From the NCBI RefSeq assembly GCF_030388325.1, contig NZ_CP103794.1, forward strand, positions 2,976,001 through 3,040,000: a stretch of DNA of 64,000 nt, in the 5' to 3' direction. Below are positions 24,526-34,075 of the stretch, one piece after another; the first letter of the stretch is position 1, and every line of letters starts with the position of its first letter. Made by a program: the position numbers and the translations under genes. The notes beneath the pieces are model-generated. The model was not told where the DNA came from. It did not search any database and was given only the letters and a program-made list of their open reading frames with translations. This DNA is from Flavobacterium johnsoniae. Lineage in GTDB: Bacteria > Bacteroidota > Bacteroidia > Flavobacteriales > Flavobacteriaceae.

Positions 24526-25407
24526 ATGCAATCATTAATAGGAACTGGTGTTGCTTTAGTAACTCCATTTAAAAAAGATTTTTCAGTTGACATTGAAGCT
24601 TTACATCGAATTGTAAACTTTTCTATAGATGGAGGAGTGGAGTATCTTGTTGTTATGGGAACAACTGCAGAAAATGCAACCCTAACAGCAGATGAGAAAG
24701 AATTGGTTATAAAGACTGTAATCGATGTAAATAAAGGAAGATTGCCTCTAGTTTTAGGAGTTGGAGGAAACAACACTATGCAGATTGTTGAAGAGTTAAA
24801 AACAAGAGATTTTTCTGCTTTTGAAGCAATTTTATCTGTTTCACCATATTATAATAAACCAACGCAAGAAGGAATTTACCAGCATTTTAAAGCAATTGCT
24901 GAAGCTTCTCCGATTCCGGTAATTTTATATAATGTTCCAGGAAGAACATCTAGCAACATGCTTCCTTCTACAGTAATTCGTTTGGCAAATGATTTTGATA
25001 ATGTTGTAGCGATAAAAGAAGCAGCAGGAGATATGGCTCAGGCAATGCAGATTATCAAAAATGCACCAAAAGATTTTCTTGTTATTTCTGGAGATGATAT
25101 GCTGGCGCTGCCAATCGTTTTAGCGGGTGGAGCAGGAGTTATTTCTGTAATCGGACAAGGTTTTCCTAAAGAATTTTCAGAAATGATTCGTTTAGGATTG
25201 AATAAAAAAGTTGCTGATGCATTCAAAACGCATTACTTTTTATCAGACAGTATAGATATGATTTTTGAACAAGGAAATCCAGCTGGAATCAAACAAATCT
25301 TCCAAGCGCTTGGAATTGCTGATAATACCGTTCGTCTTCCATTAGTTTCTGTTGACGAATCTCTAGCAGAAAGACTAAATGACTTCGTAAAAAATAGCAT
25401 TAAATAA
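24526..25407 (+). CDS. dapA: 4-hydroxy-tetrahydrodipicolinate synthase
   Basis: Condenses pyruvate with aspartate semialdehyde, the first committed step to diaminopimelate and lysine. The 293-residue TIM-barrel protein has the Schiff-base lysine K164 in [10 protein letters not shown], the catalytic Tyr135 in ILYNVPGRT and the GTTAEN motif at 45-50, where most homologues have GTTGE. The GGxGVISV segment that closes the pyruvate site is present. Length is normal. It follows the DUF6913-like gene by 14 bases. Confidence 0.96.
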   Translation: MQSLIGTGVALVTPFKKDFSVDIEALHRIVNFSIDGGVEYLVVMGTTAENATLTADEKELVIKTVIDVNKGRLPLVLGVGGNNTMQIVEELKTRDFSAFEAILSVSPYYNKPTQEGIYQHFKAIAEASPIPVILYNVPGRTSSNMLPSTVIRLANDFDNVVAIKEAAGDMAQAMQIIKNAPKDFLVISGDDMLALPIVLAGGAGVISVIGQGFPKEFSEMIRLGLNKKVADAFKTHYFLSDSIDMIFEQGNPAGIKQIFQALGIADNTVRLPLVSVDESLAERLNDFVKNSIK

Positions 25408-25418
25408 TTGTTAAAGTG

Positions 25419-25445
25419 TTAGTATTTTAAGATACTAAAAAATTA
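25419..25445 (+). terminator. Weak terminator after dapA
   Basis: TTAGTAT pairs with ATACTAA around a six-base loop, followed by AT-rich sequence. The stem is all A/T but one pair, so its strength is doubtful. Confidence 0.35.
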
Positions 25446-25447
25446 TT

Positions 25448-25477
25448 TTGCAGTAGCTAAATTAATAACTAAATTTG
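25448..25477 (+). promoter_or_regulatory. Promoter of the bamD-omega-coaBC cluster
   Basis: TTG at 25448-25450 and TAAATTTG at 25470-25477 are separated by exactly 19 bases, a full match to the Bacteroidota promoter. The leader before bamD would be about 60 bases. Confidence 0.75.
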
Positions 25478-25542
25478 CCACCGATTATTCGGTGTTATTT
25501 TGCTTTGGCATAATTGTCTGAAATCGTAATAATAATTATAAA

Positions 25543-26337
25543 ATGAAAAAAATAGTATCGCTATTAATTGTTGTAACTCTTTTTTGTTCTTGTGGAGAAT
25601 ATCAAAAAGCGTTGAAAAATGAAGATGTTGCAGCAAAATTTGAAATGGCAACAAAAATGTATGATGCCGGAAAATATTCAAAAGCGATTCGTCTTTTCGA
25701 GCAATTGGCAACTTCTTATAGAGGAAAGCCTCAAGCAGAAAAGCTATTTTATATGTTTTCACAATCTTATTATAAAACGAAACAGTATTATTTAGCAGGA
25801 TATCAATTTGAAGCTTTCGTTTCTGGTTATCCAAGAAGTGAAAAAGTACAGGAAGCAGCTTTTTTAGGAGCTTACAGTTATTCAAAACTAGCGCCTGTTT
25901 ATAGTTTAGATCAATCAGATACAGTAAAAGCATTAGATAAATTACAGGCTTTTATCGATAATTATCCAAATTCAGAATATATTGCTCAAGCGAATGAAGC
26001 AGTGCAAAGACTGAACGGAAAATTAGAGAAAAAAGCATACGAAAATGCTAAAGGTTATAATACAATTTCAGATTATAAATCAGCTTTGGTCGCTTTTGAT
26101 AATTTTATCGCTGATTTTCCTGGAACACCTTTTAAAGAAGATGCCTTGTTTTATAAATATGATTCGGCATATCAATTGGCAATTAACAGTGTGTCTTCTA
26201 AAATGGAAGAACGTTTAAATGTTGCTAAAGTGGCTTATAATAACTTAATTAAGTTTAAAAGCGATACAAAATACAAAGTTAAAGCGGACGAAATGAACGC
26301 TAGAGTTGAAACAGATTTACAAAAATTTACTAAATAA
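25543..26337 (+). CDS. bamD: Outer membrane assembly lipoprotein BamD
   Basis: A TPR lipoprotein of the BAM complex that inserts beta-barrel proteins into the outer membrane. The 264 residues begin with a lipoprotein signal ending LFCSC (Cys17). TPR-like pairs follow: AGKYSKAIRLFEQLATSYRG, YYKTKQYYLAGYQFEAFVSGYP, DKLQAFIDNYPNSEY and YKSALVAFDNFIADFPGTPF. Length and layout are typical of Bacteroidota BamD. It opens a cluster with the omega subunit and coaBC, only 8 bases before the former, a conserved order in this group. Confidence 0.93.
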   Translation: MKKIVSLLIVVTLFCSCGEYQKALKNEDVAAKFEMATKMYDAGKYSKAIRLFEQLATSYRGKPQAEKLFYMFSQSYYKTKQYYLAGYQFEAFVSGYPRSEKVQEAAFLGAYSYSKLAPVYSLDQSDTVKALDKLQAFIDNYPNSEYIAQANEAVQRLNGKLEKKAYENAKGYNTISDYKSALVAFDNFIADFPGTPFKEDALFYKYDSAYQLAINSVSSKMEERLNVAKVAYNNLIKFKSDTKYKVKADEMNARVETDLQKFTK

Positions 26338-26345
26338 ATAAAGTC

Positions 26346-26663
26346 ATGGATTTAAAAAAGACGAATGCTCCTGTTAATACAATAACTTACAATAAAACAG
26401 TTATTGAAGAGCCAACAGGAAATGTGTATGAGGCAATTACCATTATGGCTAAAAGAGCAAATCAAATTAATTCTGAGATTAAAAAAGAATTGACTGAAAA
26501 ATTAGAAGAGTTTGCTACTTATAATGATAGTCTAGAGGAAGTTTTTGAAAATAAAGAACAAATCGAAGTTTCTAAATTTTACGAAAAATTACCAAAACCA
26601 CACGCTTTAGCTGTTCAAGAATGGTTAGACGGAAAAACTTACCACAGAGGTTCAAACAAATAA
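26346..26663 (+). CDS. rpoZ: DNA-directed RNA polymerase omega subunit (Bacteroidota type)
   Basis: A 105-residue protein of the Rpb6/omega family, which helps fold and hold the beta' subunit. The recognisable core is NVYEAITIMAKRANQINSEIKKEL (24 residues; key points are the E/A-I-x-x-A-K-R-A-x-Q-I pattern near 33-45). The C-terminal half, with KFYEKLPKPHALAVQEWLDGKTYHR, is specific to Bacteroidota and absent from the E. coli protein. It lies between bamD (8 bases) and coaBC (9 bases), its usual place in Flavobacteria. Confidence 0.88.
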   Translation: MDLKKTNAPVNTITYNKTVIEEPTGNVYEAITIMAKRANQINSEIKKELTEKLEEFATYNDSLEEVFENKEQIEVSKFYEKLPKPHALAVQEWLDGKTYHRGSNK

Positions 26664-26672
26664 TATAGTACA

Positions 26673-27887
26673 ATGTCAGTTTTAAACGGGAAGAAAATTT
26701 TACTGGGTGTTTCCGGTGGAATTGCAGCCTATAAAACAGCCACTTTAGTACGACTTTTTATAAAAGCAGGTGCACATGTCCAGGTGATAATGACACCTGC
26801 TTCTAAGGATTTTGTAACTCCACTTACATTATCTACTTTATCTAAAAACCCAGTACATTCAAGTTTCTTCAATCAAGATGATGAAGGTGAAGTTTGGAAC
26901 AATCATGTTGAATTAGGTCTTTGGGCCGATTTAATGCTGATTGCGCCTGCTACTGCCAATACTTTGTCTAAAATGGCAACGGGAAACTGTGATAATCTCT
27001 TAATTGCGGCTTATTTATCTGCTAAATGTCCAGTCTATTTTGCGCCTGCAATGGACTTGGATATGTACAAACATCCTTCTACTTTATCAAGTTTTGTAGC
27101 TTTAAAACAGTTTGGAAATGTTATGATTCCTGCTGAAAACGGAGAATTAGCAAGCGGTCTTTCTGGAGAAGGAAGAATGGCTGAGCCAGAAAATATTGTT
27201 GCCTTTTTAGAAGCTGATTTAGAAAGTAAATTACCTTTAAAAGGAAAAAAAATACTAGTTACTGCAGGACCAACATACGAAGCGATAGATCCCGTGCGTT
27301 TTATAGGAAATCATTCTTCTGGTAAAATGGGGTTTGATATTGCTAATGAAGCGGCTAGTTTAGGGGCAGAAGTTTTTTTAATTGCAGGGCCAACACATTA
27401 TAAAGCAAAAAATGCTTTAGTAAAAGTAACAGATGTAGTTTCGGCACAAGAAATGTATGATGCTTGTCATTTGTATTTTGGCAAAGTAGATGCTGCAATT
27501 GCTGCGGCTGCTGTAGCAGATTATAAACCTAAATTTGTTGCAGATCAGAAGATTAAGAAGAATGATGCTGAATTTTCGATTGAACTTGAAAAGACAAAAG
27601 ATATATTGTCTTCTTTAGGTGCAATCAAAAAAAATCAGTTCTTAATTGGATTTGCATTAGAAACTGAAAATGAAATTGAAAATGCTAAGTTGAAAATTCA
27701 GAAAAAAAACTTAGATTTGATTGTTTTAAATTCCTTACAAGATAAAGGCGCCGGTTTTAAAAAAGAAACCAATAAAGTAACTTTTATTGATAAAAATTTT
27801 GAGATCGAACCTATGGAATTAAAATCAAAAGAATCTGTTGCGGCTGATATTTTGAATAAAGTTATAAAGCATTTTTCAAAATCATAA
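26673..27887 (+). CDS. coaBC: Bifunctional phosphopantothenoylcysteine decarboxylase / phosphopantothenate-cysteine ligase
   Basis: Carries out two successive steps of coenzyme A synthesis. The 404 residues contain an FMN-binding CoaC half (about 1-180; GVSGGIAAYKTATL, active-site H78 in NNHVEL, PATANT at 92-97 and the substrate clamp CPVYFAPAMD) and a CoaB half (from about 190; VTAGPTYEAIDPVRFIGNHSSGKMG, AAAVADYKP, GFALETEN). Length is standard. A second CoA gene, coaE, lies further on at 33420, but not in this cluster. Confidence 0.97.
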   Translation: MSVLNGKKILLGVSGGIAAYKTATLVRLFIKAGAHVQVIMTPASKDFVTPLTLSTLSKNPVHSSFFNQDDEGEVWNNHVELGLWADLMLIAPATANTLSKMATGNCDNLLIAAYLSAKCPVYFAPAMDLDMYKHPSTLSSFVALKQFGNVMIPAENGELASGLSGEGRMAEPENIVAFLEADLESKLPLKGKKILVTAGPTYEAIDPVRFIGNHSSGKMGFDIANEAASLGAEVFLIAGPTHYKAKNALVKVTDVVSAQEMYDACHLYFGKVDAAIAAAAVADYKPKFVADQKIKKNDAEFSIELEKTKDILSSLGAIKKNQFLIGFALETENEIENAKLKIQKKNLDLIVLNSLQDKGAGFKKETNKVTFIDKNFEIEPMELKSKESVAADILNKVIKHFSKS

Positions 27888-27956
27888 ATTTAAAATATAC
27901 GCCGAAAACACTAAATCGAAATGATTTGTGTTTATAAAATTAAATTTTAGATGATT

Positions 27957-28841
27957 ATGAATAAGATAGTTACGCTATTGATGTTTTTAAGCTTTGGTTT
28001 TGTGCAAGCGCAACAGCTAAACTGTACAGTAACTATTAATACTGAGCGACTTACAAATCCGAATAATCAGGTTTTTAAGACGCTTCAAACTTCTCTTTCT
28101 GAGTTTGTAAATAAAACAGATTGGACAGGTTCAGCTTTAAAGCAAAACGAAAGAATAAACTGTTCGATGTATATCACTTTATCATCCAACAGCTCAGATC
28201 AATTTACGGGAACTATTCAGGTGCAATCTTCTAGACTGATTTTTAATTCTACTTATTCTTCCCCGATCTTAAATTACAACGACAAAGATTTTAATTTCAG
28301 ATATACAGAATACGAACCGTTGTTGTTTAATCCAACGACTTATGACTCGAATTTAGTTTCTGTGATTTCTTTCTACTGCTATATGATTTTGGGTATGGAT
28401 GCCGATAGTTTTCAAATGGGAGCTGGAAATCCGTATTTTCAAACGGCACAAAATATTGCCAATGTAGCACAACAAGGTGGATTTAAAGGTTGGAGCCAAG
28501 CAGATGGACTTCAAAATCGTTATTTTTTAATTAACGATATGATTGCGCCAACTTACAGTGATTTGCGTCAGACTGTTTATTCATATCATACTGGTCTAGA
28601 TGCTATGACTTTAGATTTAAAAGCTTCAAAGGAAAAAATTAAATCTTCATTGATGCTTATCGGAAAATTAAATTCAATTAAACCAAACGCTTTTATTACT
28701 CGAGTTTTTTTTGATGCCAAATCAGATGAAATAGTTTCAATTTTTTCTGGTGGTCCAAGTATTACTGTTTCTGATTTAACTGATGTTTTGAATAAAGTTT
28801 CGCCTTTAAACTCAACAAAATGGTCTCAGATTAAGTATTAA
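27957..28841 (+). CDS. DUF4835 family secreted protein
   Basis: A Bacteroidota-specific protein of about 294 residues. The start at 27957 (MNKIVTLL) gives the cleanest signal peptide, cut near AQA/QQ; an in-frame ATG two codons earlier (27951) is an alternative. The mature protein opens LNCTVTINTERLTNPNNQVFKTLQ, the DUF4835 signature (key elements N-C-T-V near the start and the FKTLQ helix). The family was linked to the type IX secretion/gliding machinery by its distribution, but its role is unknown. It follows coaBC by about 70 bases and precedes recN. Confidence 0.88.
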   Translation: MNKIVTLLMFLSFGFVQAQQLNCTVTINTERLTNPNNQVFKTLQTSLSEFVNKTDWTGSALKQNERINCSMYITLSSNSSDQFTGTIQVQSSRLIFNSTYSSPILNYNDKDFNFRYTEYEPLLFNPTTYDSNLVSVISFYCYMILGMDADSFQMGAGNPYFQTAQNIANVAQQGGFKGWSQADGLQNRYFLINDMIAPTYSDLRQTVYSYHTGLDAMTLDLKASKEKIKSSLMLIGKLNSIKPNAFITRVFFDAKSDEIVSIFSGGPSITVSDLTDVLNKVSPLNSTKWSQIKY

Positions 28842-28895
28842 TTCTGTTTTCGTTTTTATAAATCTTCACTAAATTTCATTTTACAAAACTGCTCT

Positions 28896-30548
28896 ATGAT
28901 TACGTCACTGTCAATTAAAAATTATGCTCTAATTGAAAAACTTGCAATAGATTTCTCTAAAGGTTTTTCTATAATTACAGGTGAGACAGGTGCGGGTAAA
29001 TCGATTATATTAGGTGCAATTGGTCTTGTTTTAGGAAAAAGAGCCGATTTAAGTTCTTTAAAAAATAAAGAAGAAAAATGTGTAATCGAAGCTCAGTTTG
29101 AAATTGGTAAATATAACTTGAAAGAATTTTTCGAAGCCAATGATTTGGATTATGAAGAGGAAACAATTATTAGACGTGAAATTCTTCCTTCGGGCAAATC
29201 ACGTGCTTTTATAAATGACAGTCCAGTCAATCTTCAAGAATTGCAAGATTTAAGTTTGTATCTAATCGATATTCATTCGCAACAGCAAACTCAAGAATTG
29301 TCAGATGAAAATGTGCAATTTAAAATTATTGATGCCATTGCAAATAATGGAGATATTATTTCCGAATATCAAAAACTCCTAAAATCTTATAAAACAGATA
29401 AATCTAAGTTTAATGCTTTGCTTAAAAAACAAAGTGATTCTGGAAAAGAACAGGAATACAATACTTTTTTGTTGAATGAATTGGTTTCGGCTCAATTAAA
29501 ATCTGGTGAACAGGAAGAATTAGAGTCTGATTATGAAAAACTGAATAATGTTGAGGTAATTAAAGAAGCTCTTGATAAATCTTTGGTAATTTCAAATGAA
29601 GAACAATTTGGTGTTTTTCATAATTTAAATGAAATAAAAAATGCGCTACAAAAAGTGGCGTCATTTTCGCCAGAATATCAAAATCTATTTGAAAGAATAA
29701 CGAGTTTAGCAATTGAATTTGATGATATTTCCAAAGAATTAGAAAATTGTTCGGAAAAATTATTAAATGATCCTACGCAATTAGAATTAGTAAATCAAAA
29801 ATTGCAATTGATTTATAATCTTCAGAAAAAACATGCGGTAAGTTCTGTTGATGATTTGTTGCAGATTCAGGCAGATTTAGGAAATACTTTGTTGGAGCTT
29901 GATAATATGGATGAAGAAATTGCTTCGTTATCTAAAATTATCGAGCAAAAAACAATCGAATTGGATAAATATGCCGATAAAATTCATCAAAATAGAATAA
30001 ATGCTATCCCGAAATTATCAGAACAGTTAATTTCGATTTTGCAAACTTTAGGAATGCCGAATACGCGTTTCAAAATGGAATTGTTGCCTTCAGAAACGTA
30101 TTTTCAAAACGGAAAAGAAGAATTACAATTCTTATTTTCTGCAAACAAAGGAACCGATTTTGGTTTGTTGAAAAAAGTTGCTTCGGGAGGAGAAATGTCA
30201 CGTATTATGTTGGCAGTAAAAGCAATTTTGGCAAAATATTCGAAATTACCAACTTTAATTTTTGACGAAATTGATACTGGAGTTTCTGGAGAAATAGCAA
30301 TAAGAATGGGAGAGATTATGAAAGAAATGAGCGCTACAATGCAGATATTTGCAATTACACATTTGCCGCAAATTGCAGCAAAAGGAGATTCTCATTTTAA
30401 AGTTTCAAAATCTACAGTTGGAAATGATACGCAATCAGAATTGAAGCTTTTGTCGCAAGAAAACCGAATTTTAGAAATTGCTCAAATGTTATCTGGAGCA
30501 AATGTTTCTGATTCGGCATTAAACCATGCAAAACAATTATTGAACTAA
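28896..30548 (+). CDS. recN: DNA repair protein RecN
   Basis: An SMC-like ATPase that acts early in double-strand-break repair. The 550 residues carry the Walker A motif GETGAGKS at 29-36, a Q-loop near IDIHSQQQ, a long coiled-coil central part (about 150-370), the ABC signature KVASGGEMSRIML and the Walker B LIFDEIDTG, with the final AITHLPQIAAKGD switch histidine. Length is normal. Nine bases separate it from the TPR gene that follows. Confidence 0.96.
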   Translation: MITSLSIKNYALIEKLAIDFSKGFSIITGETGAGKSIILGAIGLVLGKRADLSSLKNKEEKCVIEAQFEIGKYNLKEFFEANDLDYEEETIIRREILPSGKSRAFINDSPVNLQELQDLSLYLIDIHSQQQTQELSDENVQFKIIDAIANNGDIISEYQKLLKSYKTDKSKFNALLKKQSDSGKEQEYNTFLLNELVSAQLKSGEQEELESDYEKLNNVEVIKEALDKSLVISNEEQFGVFHNLNEIKNALQKVASFSPEYQNLFERITSLAIEFDDISKELENCSEKLLNDPTQLELVNQKLQLIYNLQKKHAVSSVDDLLQIQADLGNTLLELDNMDEEIASLSKIIEQKTIELDKYADKIHQNRINAIPKLSEQLISILQTLGMPNTRFKMELLPSETYFQNGKEELQFLFSANKGTDFGLLKKVASGGEMSRIMLAVKAILAKYSKLPTLIFDEIDTGVSGEIAIRMGEIMKEMSATMQIFAITHLPQIAAKGDSHFKVSKSTVGNDTQSELKLLSQENRILEIAQMLSGANVSDSALNHAKQLLN

Positions 30549-30557
30549 AATATAGAA

Positions 30558-31079
30558 ATGGAAAGTTTGAGTTTTTACGAAAATCAATTTATTAAAGCTG
30601 ATGCATTAATTTCTGAAGGAAATTCTGCAGATGCAAAAGAATTACTAGAAGATATTTTGTCTCAATATCCTGATTTTGGAAAAGCCCATAATCATTTGGG
30701 ATGGATTTACTATAATAAATTAAGTGACTACGAAAAAGGAGTTTATCATTATAAATTAGCAATGAAATTTGATTCAAAATATCCTGCTCCTTATCTTAAT
30801 TATACTTATTTATTAATAGATCTTGGTCGATACGCTGAAGCAAAAGAGCATATCAATTTTACTTTAGCAAATTTAGAAAATGCGGATAACTCTACTTATA
30901 ACAGTGAATTAGGTAGAATGGCAGAATATGAAGGTGAGTTCGCGGCAGCTTATGCTTATTATAAAGGAGCGACTAAAAATGCTTTAAACCCAAATTTTAT
31001 TGACAATATGAATGCCAATATGAAAAGGGTTAAGGATAAAATGTCTATTTTTGAAAAATTAAAATTGAAATTCAAATAA
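30558..31079 (+). CDS. Tetratricopeptide repeat protein
   Basis: A 173-residue cytoplasmic protein composed of about four TPR-like helix pairs: ALISEGNSADAKELLEDILSQYPDF, AHNHLGWIYYNKLSDYEKGVYHYKLAM, PYLNYTYLLIDLGRYAEAKEHI and ELGRMAEYEGEFAAAYAYYKGA (each given as a recognisable helix pair; the Trp-Leu-Gly-Tyr-Ala-Pro pattern is visible at its usual spacing). There is no signal peptide. It ends in a lysine-rich tail. It is probably co-transcribed with recN and fabV. The partner is unknown. Confidence 0.82.
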   Translation: MESLSFYENQFIKADALISEGNSADAKELLEDILSQYPDFGKAHNHLGWIYYNKLSDYEKGVYHYKLAMKFDSKYPAPYLNYTYLLIDLGRYAEAKEHINFTLANLENADNSTYNSELGRMAEYEGEFAAAYAYYKGATKNALNPNFIDNMNANMKRVKDKMSIFEKLKLKFK

Positions 31080-31100
31080 TACAAAAAAAATAATTACAAG

Positions 31101-32291
31101 ATGATTATAGAACCTAGAATGAGAGGATTTATTTGTTTGACTGCCCATCCAACGGGAGCTGAACAAAATGTAAAAAATCAAATCGAGTACGTAAAATCTA
31201 AAGGAGAAATTGCTGGGCCTAAAAAAGTTTTGGTAATTGGTGCTTCTACTGGTTTCGGATTAGCTTCAAGAATTACTAGTGCTTTTGGTTCTGGTGCATC
31301 AACTATTGGAGTATTTTTTGAAAAACCACCAGTTGAAGGAAAAACTGCTTCTCCAGGATGGTATAATTCTGCTGCATTTGAAAAAGAAGCTCATAAAGCA
31401 GGTTTATATGCTAAAAGTATCAATGGCGATGCATTCTCAAATGAAATAAAAAGAGAAACTTTAGATTTAATCAAAGCTGATTTAGGGCAAGTTGATCTTG
31501 TAATTTATAGTTTAGCTTCTCCAGTTCGTACAAATCCTAACACAGGTGTTACACATCGTTCAGTTTTAAAGCCAATTGGACAAACTTTTACAAATAAAAC
31601 AGTTGATTTTCATACAGGAAAAGTTTCAGAAGTTTCTATTGCTCCTGCAAACGAAGAAGATATTGAAAATACTGTAGCCGTTATGGGAGGTGAAGACTGG
31701 GCAATGTGGATTGATGCTTTAAAAGCTGAAAATTTATTAGCTGAAGGTGCTACAACGGTTGCTTACTCTTACATCGGGCCATCATTAACAGAGGCAGTTT
31801 ACCGTAAAGGAACTATTGGGCGTGCAAAAGATCATTTAGAAGCTACAGCATTTACAATTGGAGATTCTTTAAAATCTATCGGAGGAAAAGCTTATGTTTC
31901 TGTAAATAAGGCATTAGTAACTCAAGCGAGTTCTGCAATTCCAGTAATTCCGTTATATATTTCACTTTTATATAAAATTATGAAAGAAGAAGGAATTCAT
32001 GAAGGTTGTATTGAGCAGATTCAACGTTTATTCCAAGACAGATTGTATAACGGTTCAGAGGTTCCTGTTGATGAAAAAGGAAGAATCAGAATCGATGATT
32101 GGGAAATGCGTGATGATGTTCAAGAAAAAGTGGCTAAACTTTGGTTAGAAGCAACTACAGAAACATTACCAGAAATTGGAGATCTTGCAGGATATAGAAA
32201 TGATTTCTTAAATTTATTCGGATTTGAATTTGCTGGTGTAGATTATGCTGCAGATACAAACGAAGTTGTTGAAATAGAAAGTATCAAATAG
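31101..32291 (+). CDS. fabV: Enoyl-[acyl-carrier-protein] reductase FabV (trans-2-enoyl-CoA reductase)
   Basis: An NADH-dependent enzyme that reduces the enoyl intermediate in the last step of fatty acid elongation. The 396 residues fit the family. Seen are the N-terminal MIIEPRMRGFICLTAHP, the NADH-binding VIGASTGFGLASRI, a YSYIGPSLTEAVY segment and the FabV-specific Tyr-x8-Lys catalytic pair (YRKGTIGRAK). FabV enzymes are naturally insensitive to triclosan. A strong terminator follows directly. Confidence 0.96.
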   Translation: MIIEPRMRGFICLTAHPTGAEQNVKNQIEYVKSKGEIAGPKKVLVIGASTGFGLASRITSAFGSGASTIGVFFEKPPVEGKTASPGWYNSAAFEKEAHKAGLYAKSINGDAFSNEIKRETLDLIKADLGQVDLVIYSLASPVRTNPNTGVTHRSVLKPIGQTFTNKTVDFHTGKVSEVSIAPANEEDIENTVAVMGGEDWAMWIDALKAENLLAEGATTVAYSYIGPSLTEAVYRKGTIGRAKDHLEATAFTIGDSLKSIGGKAYVSVNKALVTQASSAIPVIPLYISLLYKIMKEEGIHEGCIEQIQRLFQDRLYNGSEVPVDEKGRIRIDDWEMRDDVQEKVAKLWLEATTETLPEIGDLAGYRNDFLNLFGFEFAGVDYAADTNEVVEIESIK

Positions 32292-32316
32292 TATATTTTT
32301 ACTTATAGTAAAACGA

Positions 32317-32348
32317 AAACCATCAATCAAAAGTTGATGGTTTTTTTG
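32317..32348 (+). terminator. Intrinsic terminator after fabV
   Basis: AAACCATCAA pairs with the mirrored GTTGATGGTTT around a short loop and runs into seven or more T. Confidence 0.9.
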
Positions 32349-32359
32349 TTAATATACCT

Positions 32360-32367
32360 TATCTTTG
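32360..32367 (+). promoter_or_regulatory. Possible -7 box for the glycosyltransferase-coaE pair
   Basis: TATCTTTG matches TAnnTTTG just past the fabV terminator. No TTG at the right distance was found, and the start codon is 51 bases downstream. Confidence 0.4.
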
Positions 32368-32418
32368 TTAAAATTTTAAATATTTAAAAATTACCCTTTA
32401 ATAACCGCACACTCTGCT

Positions 32419-33417
32419 ATGATTTTTTCTCTAATTATACCCGTGTATAATCGTCCTGATGAAGTTGATGAACTTTTAGAAAGTCTCTCAAAATCAGATT
32501 ATAATGAAGCTTTTGAAATTGTTCTTGTCGAAGATGGATCTTCAGTGCCATGCCGAGATGTGGTAATGAATTATCAAGGAAAATTAAACATATCCTATTA
32601 TTTTAAAGAAAATTCAGGTCCTGGAGATTCAAGAAATTATGGAATGCAGAGAGCAAGAGGAGATTATTTTATCATTTTTGACTCAGATTGTATTATTCCG
32701 GCGCAATATTTAACAGAAGTTCGTAAAGAATTAGATGCTAATTATGTAGATTGCTTTGGAGGTCCAGATAAGGCACTTGATAGTTTTTCGGACATTCAGA
32801 AAGCCATCAATTTTGCAATGACTTCTTTTTTGACTACAGGCGGAATTAGAGGAGGTTCTGAAAAGATAAATAAGTTTCAGCCAAGAAGTTTTAATATGGG
32901 AATTTCTAGAAAAGCTTTTGAAGCTTCAAAAGGTTTTGGAAACATACATCCAGGCGAAGATCCAGATTTATCAATCCGTTTATGGAACTTAGGATTCGAA
33001 ACTAGGCTGTTTAAAGAGGCTTATGTATATCATAAAAGAAGAATTGATTGGGAAAAATTCTCTATCCAAGTCAATAAATTTGGTATTGCGCGACCGATTT
33101 TAAATAGTTGGTATCCAGAACATAACAAGCTAACTTTTTTCTTTCCAACCCTTTTTATCTTAGGTTTATTATTAGCTTTTTTATTGTTAATTTTCAATAT
33201 TGATATTTTATTACAATTATATTTCGTATATTTCGTTATAATTTTTCTTACAGCAAGTATTCAAAATAGAAGTATCAAAATTGGGTATTTGTCTGTAATA
33301 GCAGTTTGGAAACAGTTTTTTGGTTACGGAACAGGATTTTTAAAATCTTATATAAAAGTGATTTTATTAAAGAAAAAACCACAAGAAGCATTTCCACGTA
33401 TGTTTTTTAAGTTATAA
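32419..33417 (+). CDS. Family 2 glycosyltransferase, membrane-associated
   Basis: A GT-A fold transferase of 332 residues. The N terminus MIFSLIIPVYNRPDEV and the EDGSS and DSRNYGMQRARGDYFIIFDSDC segments (the last holding the metal-binding D-x-D) define GT2. A later HPGEDPDLSIRLW motif carries the likely catalytic acid. Two hydrophobic stretches (about 235-285) at the C-terminal side suggest membrane attachment. The sugar and acceptor are unknown. It lies two bases before coaE, and no other polysaccharide genes are nearby. Confidence 0.88.
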   Translation: MIFSLIIPVYNRPDEVDELLESLSKSDYNEAFEIVLVEDGSSVPCRDVVMNYQGKLNISYYFKENSGPGDSRNYGMQRARGDYFIIFDSDCIIPAQYLTEVRKELDANYVDCFGGPDKALDSFSDIQKAINFAMTSFLTTGGIRGGSEKINKFQPRSFNMGISRKAFEASKGFGNIHPGEDPDLSIRLWNLGFETRLFKEAYVYHKRRIDWEKFSIQVNKFGIARPILNSWYPEHNKLTFFFPTLFILGLLLAFLLLIFNIDILLQLYFVYFVIIFLTASIQNRSIKIGYLSVIAVWKQFFGYGTGFLKSYIKVILLKKKPQEAFPRMFFKL

Positions 33418-33419
33418 TA

Positions 33420-34016
33420 ATGACAAAGGTTATCGGTCTTACAGGAGGAATTGGTAGTGGCAAAACGACTATTGCGAATTATTTTAATGAATTGGGAGTT
33501 CCTGTTTATATTGCCGATGATGGCGCCAAAAGAGTAATGCAATCTCATGATATTCTTGAGGAAGTAAAATCTGTTTTTGGTAATAGCATTTTTGATGGAG
33601 AAGTTTTAAATAGAGCAAAATTAGCTCAGATAGTTTTTAATGATAAAGAACAATTAGCAAAATTAAATGCAATTGTACATCCAGGAGTAAAAAGAGATTT
33701 TGAATTATGGATGCAAGGTTATAAAAATTATGATTATGTAATTTATGAAGCCGCTATATTATTTGAAAGTGGTCGTTATAAAGAATGTGACGTAATTATA
33801 ACAGTTACAGCTCCTGAGGAAATAAGAATTGAGCGTGTTATCGAACGAGATAAAACAACTAGAGAACAAGTTTTAAGCAGAATGAAAATGCAGTGGGATG
33901 ATGAAAAACGAATTTCTAAGAGTAATTTCGTGATTAATAACGATAATCTTAAAATTGCTAAGGAAGAAGTTGTTAAAATTCTTAAAATTTTAAATATAAA
34001 ACAAAATCAGTCTTAA
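33420..34016 (+). CDS. coaE: Dephospho-CoA kinase
   Basis: Phosphorylates dephospho-CoA in the last step of coenzyme A synthesis. The 198 residues start TKVIGLTGGIGSGKTTIANYF with the P-loop at about 8-16. VPVYIADDGAKRVM, YVIYEAAILFESG and the lid arginines in IERVIERDKTTREQVLSRM follow, as usual for the family. It is probably translated with the glycosyltransferase gene two bases upstream. Confidence 0.96.
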   Translation: MTKVIGLTGGIGSGKTTIANYFNELGVPVYIADDGAKRVMQSHDILEEVKSVFGNSIFDGEVLNRAKLAQIVFNDKEQLAKLNAIVHPGVKRDFELWMQGYKNYDYVIYEAAILFESGRYKECDVIITVTAPEEIRIERVIERDKTTREQVLSRMKMQWDDEKRISKSNFVINNDNLKIAKEEVVKILKILNIKQNQS

Positions 34017-34062
34017 ATGTTAATATTTGGTTAATGTATTATTTAGTATATTGTTAAAATAT

Positions 34063-34070
34063 TAATTTTG
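34063..34070 (+). promoter_or_regulatory. -7 box for the histidine kinase / response regulator pair
   Basis: TAATTTTG matches the consensus and ends only five bases before the kinase ATG, so the transcript would start at or within a few bases of the start codon. The -33 element is not clear. Confidence 0.5.
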
Positions 34071-34075
34071 TTTCG

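Noticed and set aside
25469..25933. 154-codon minus-strand ORF over bamD
   Set aside because: Opposite-strand shadow of a clear bamD; Leu-rich low-quality sequence.
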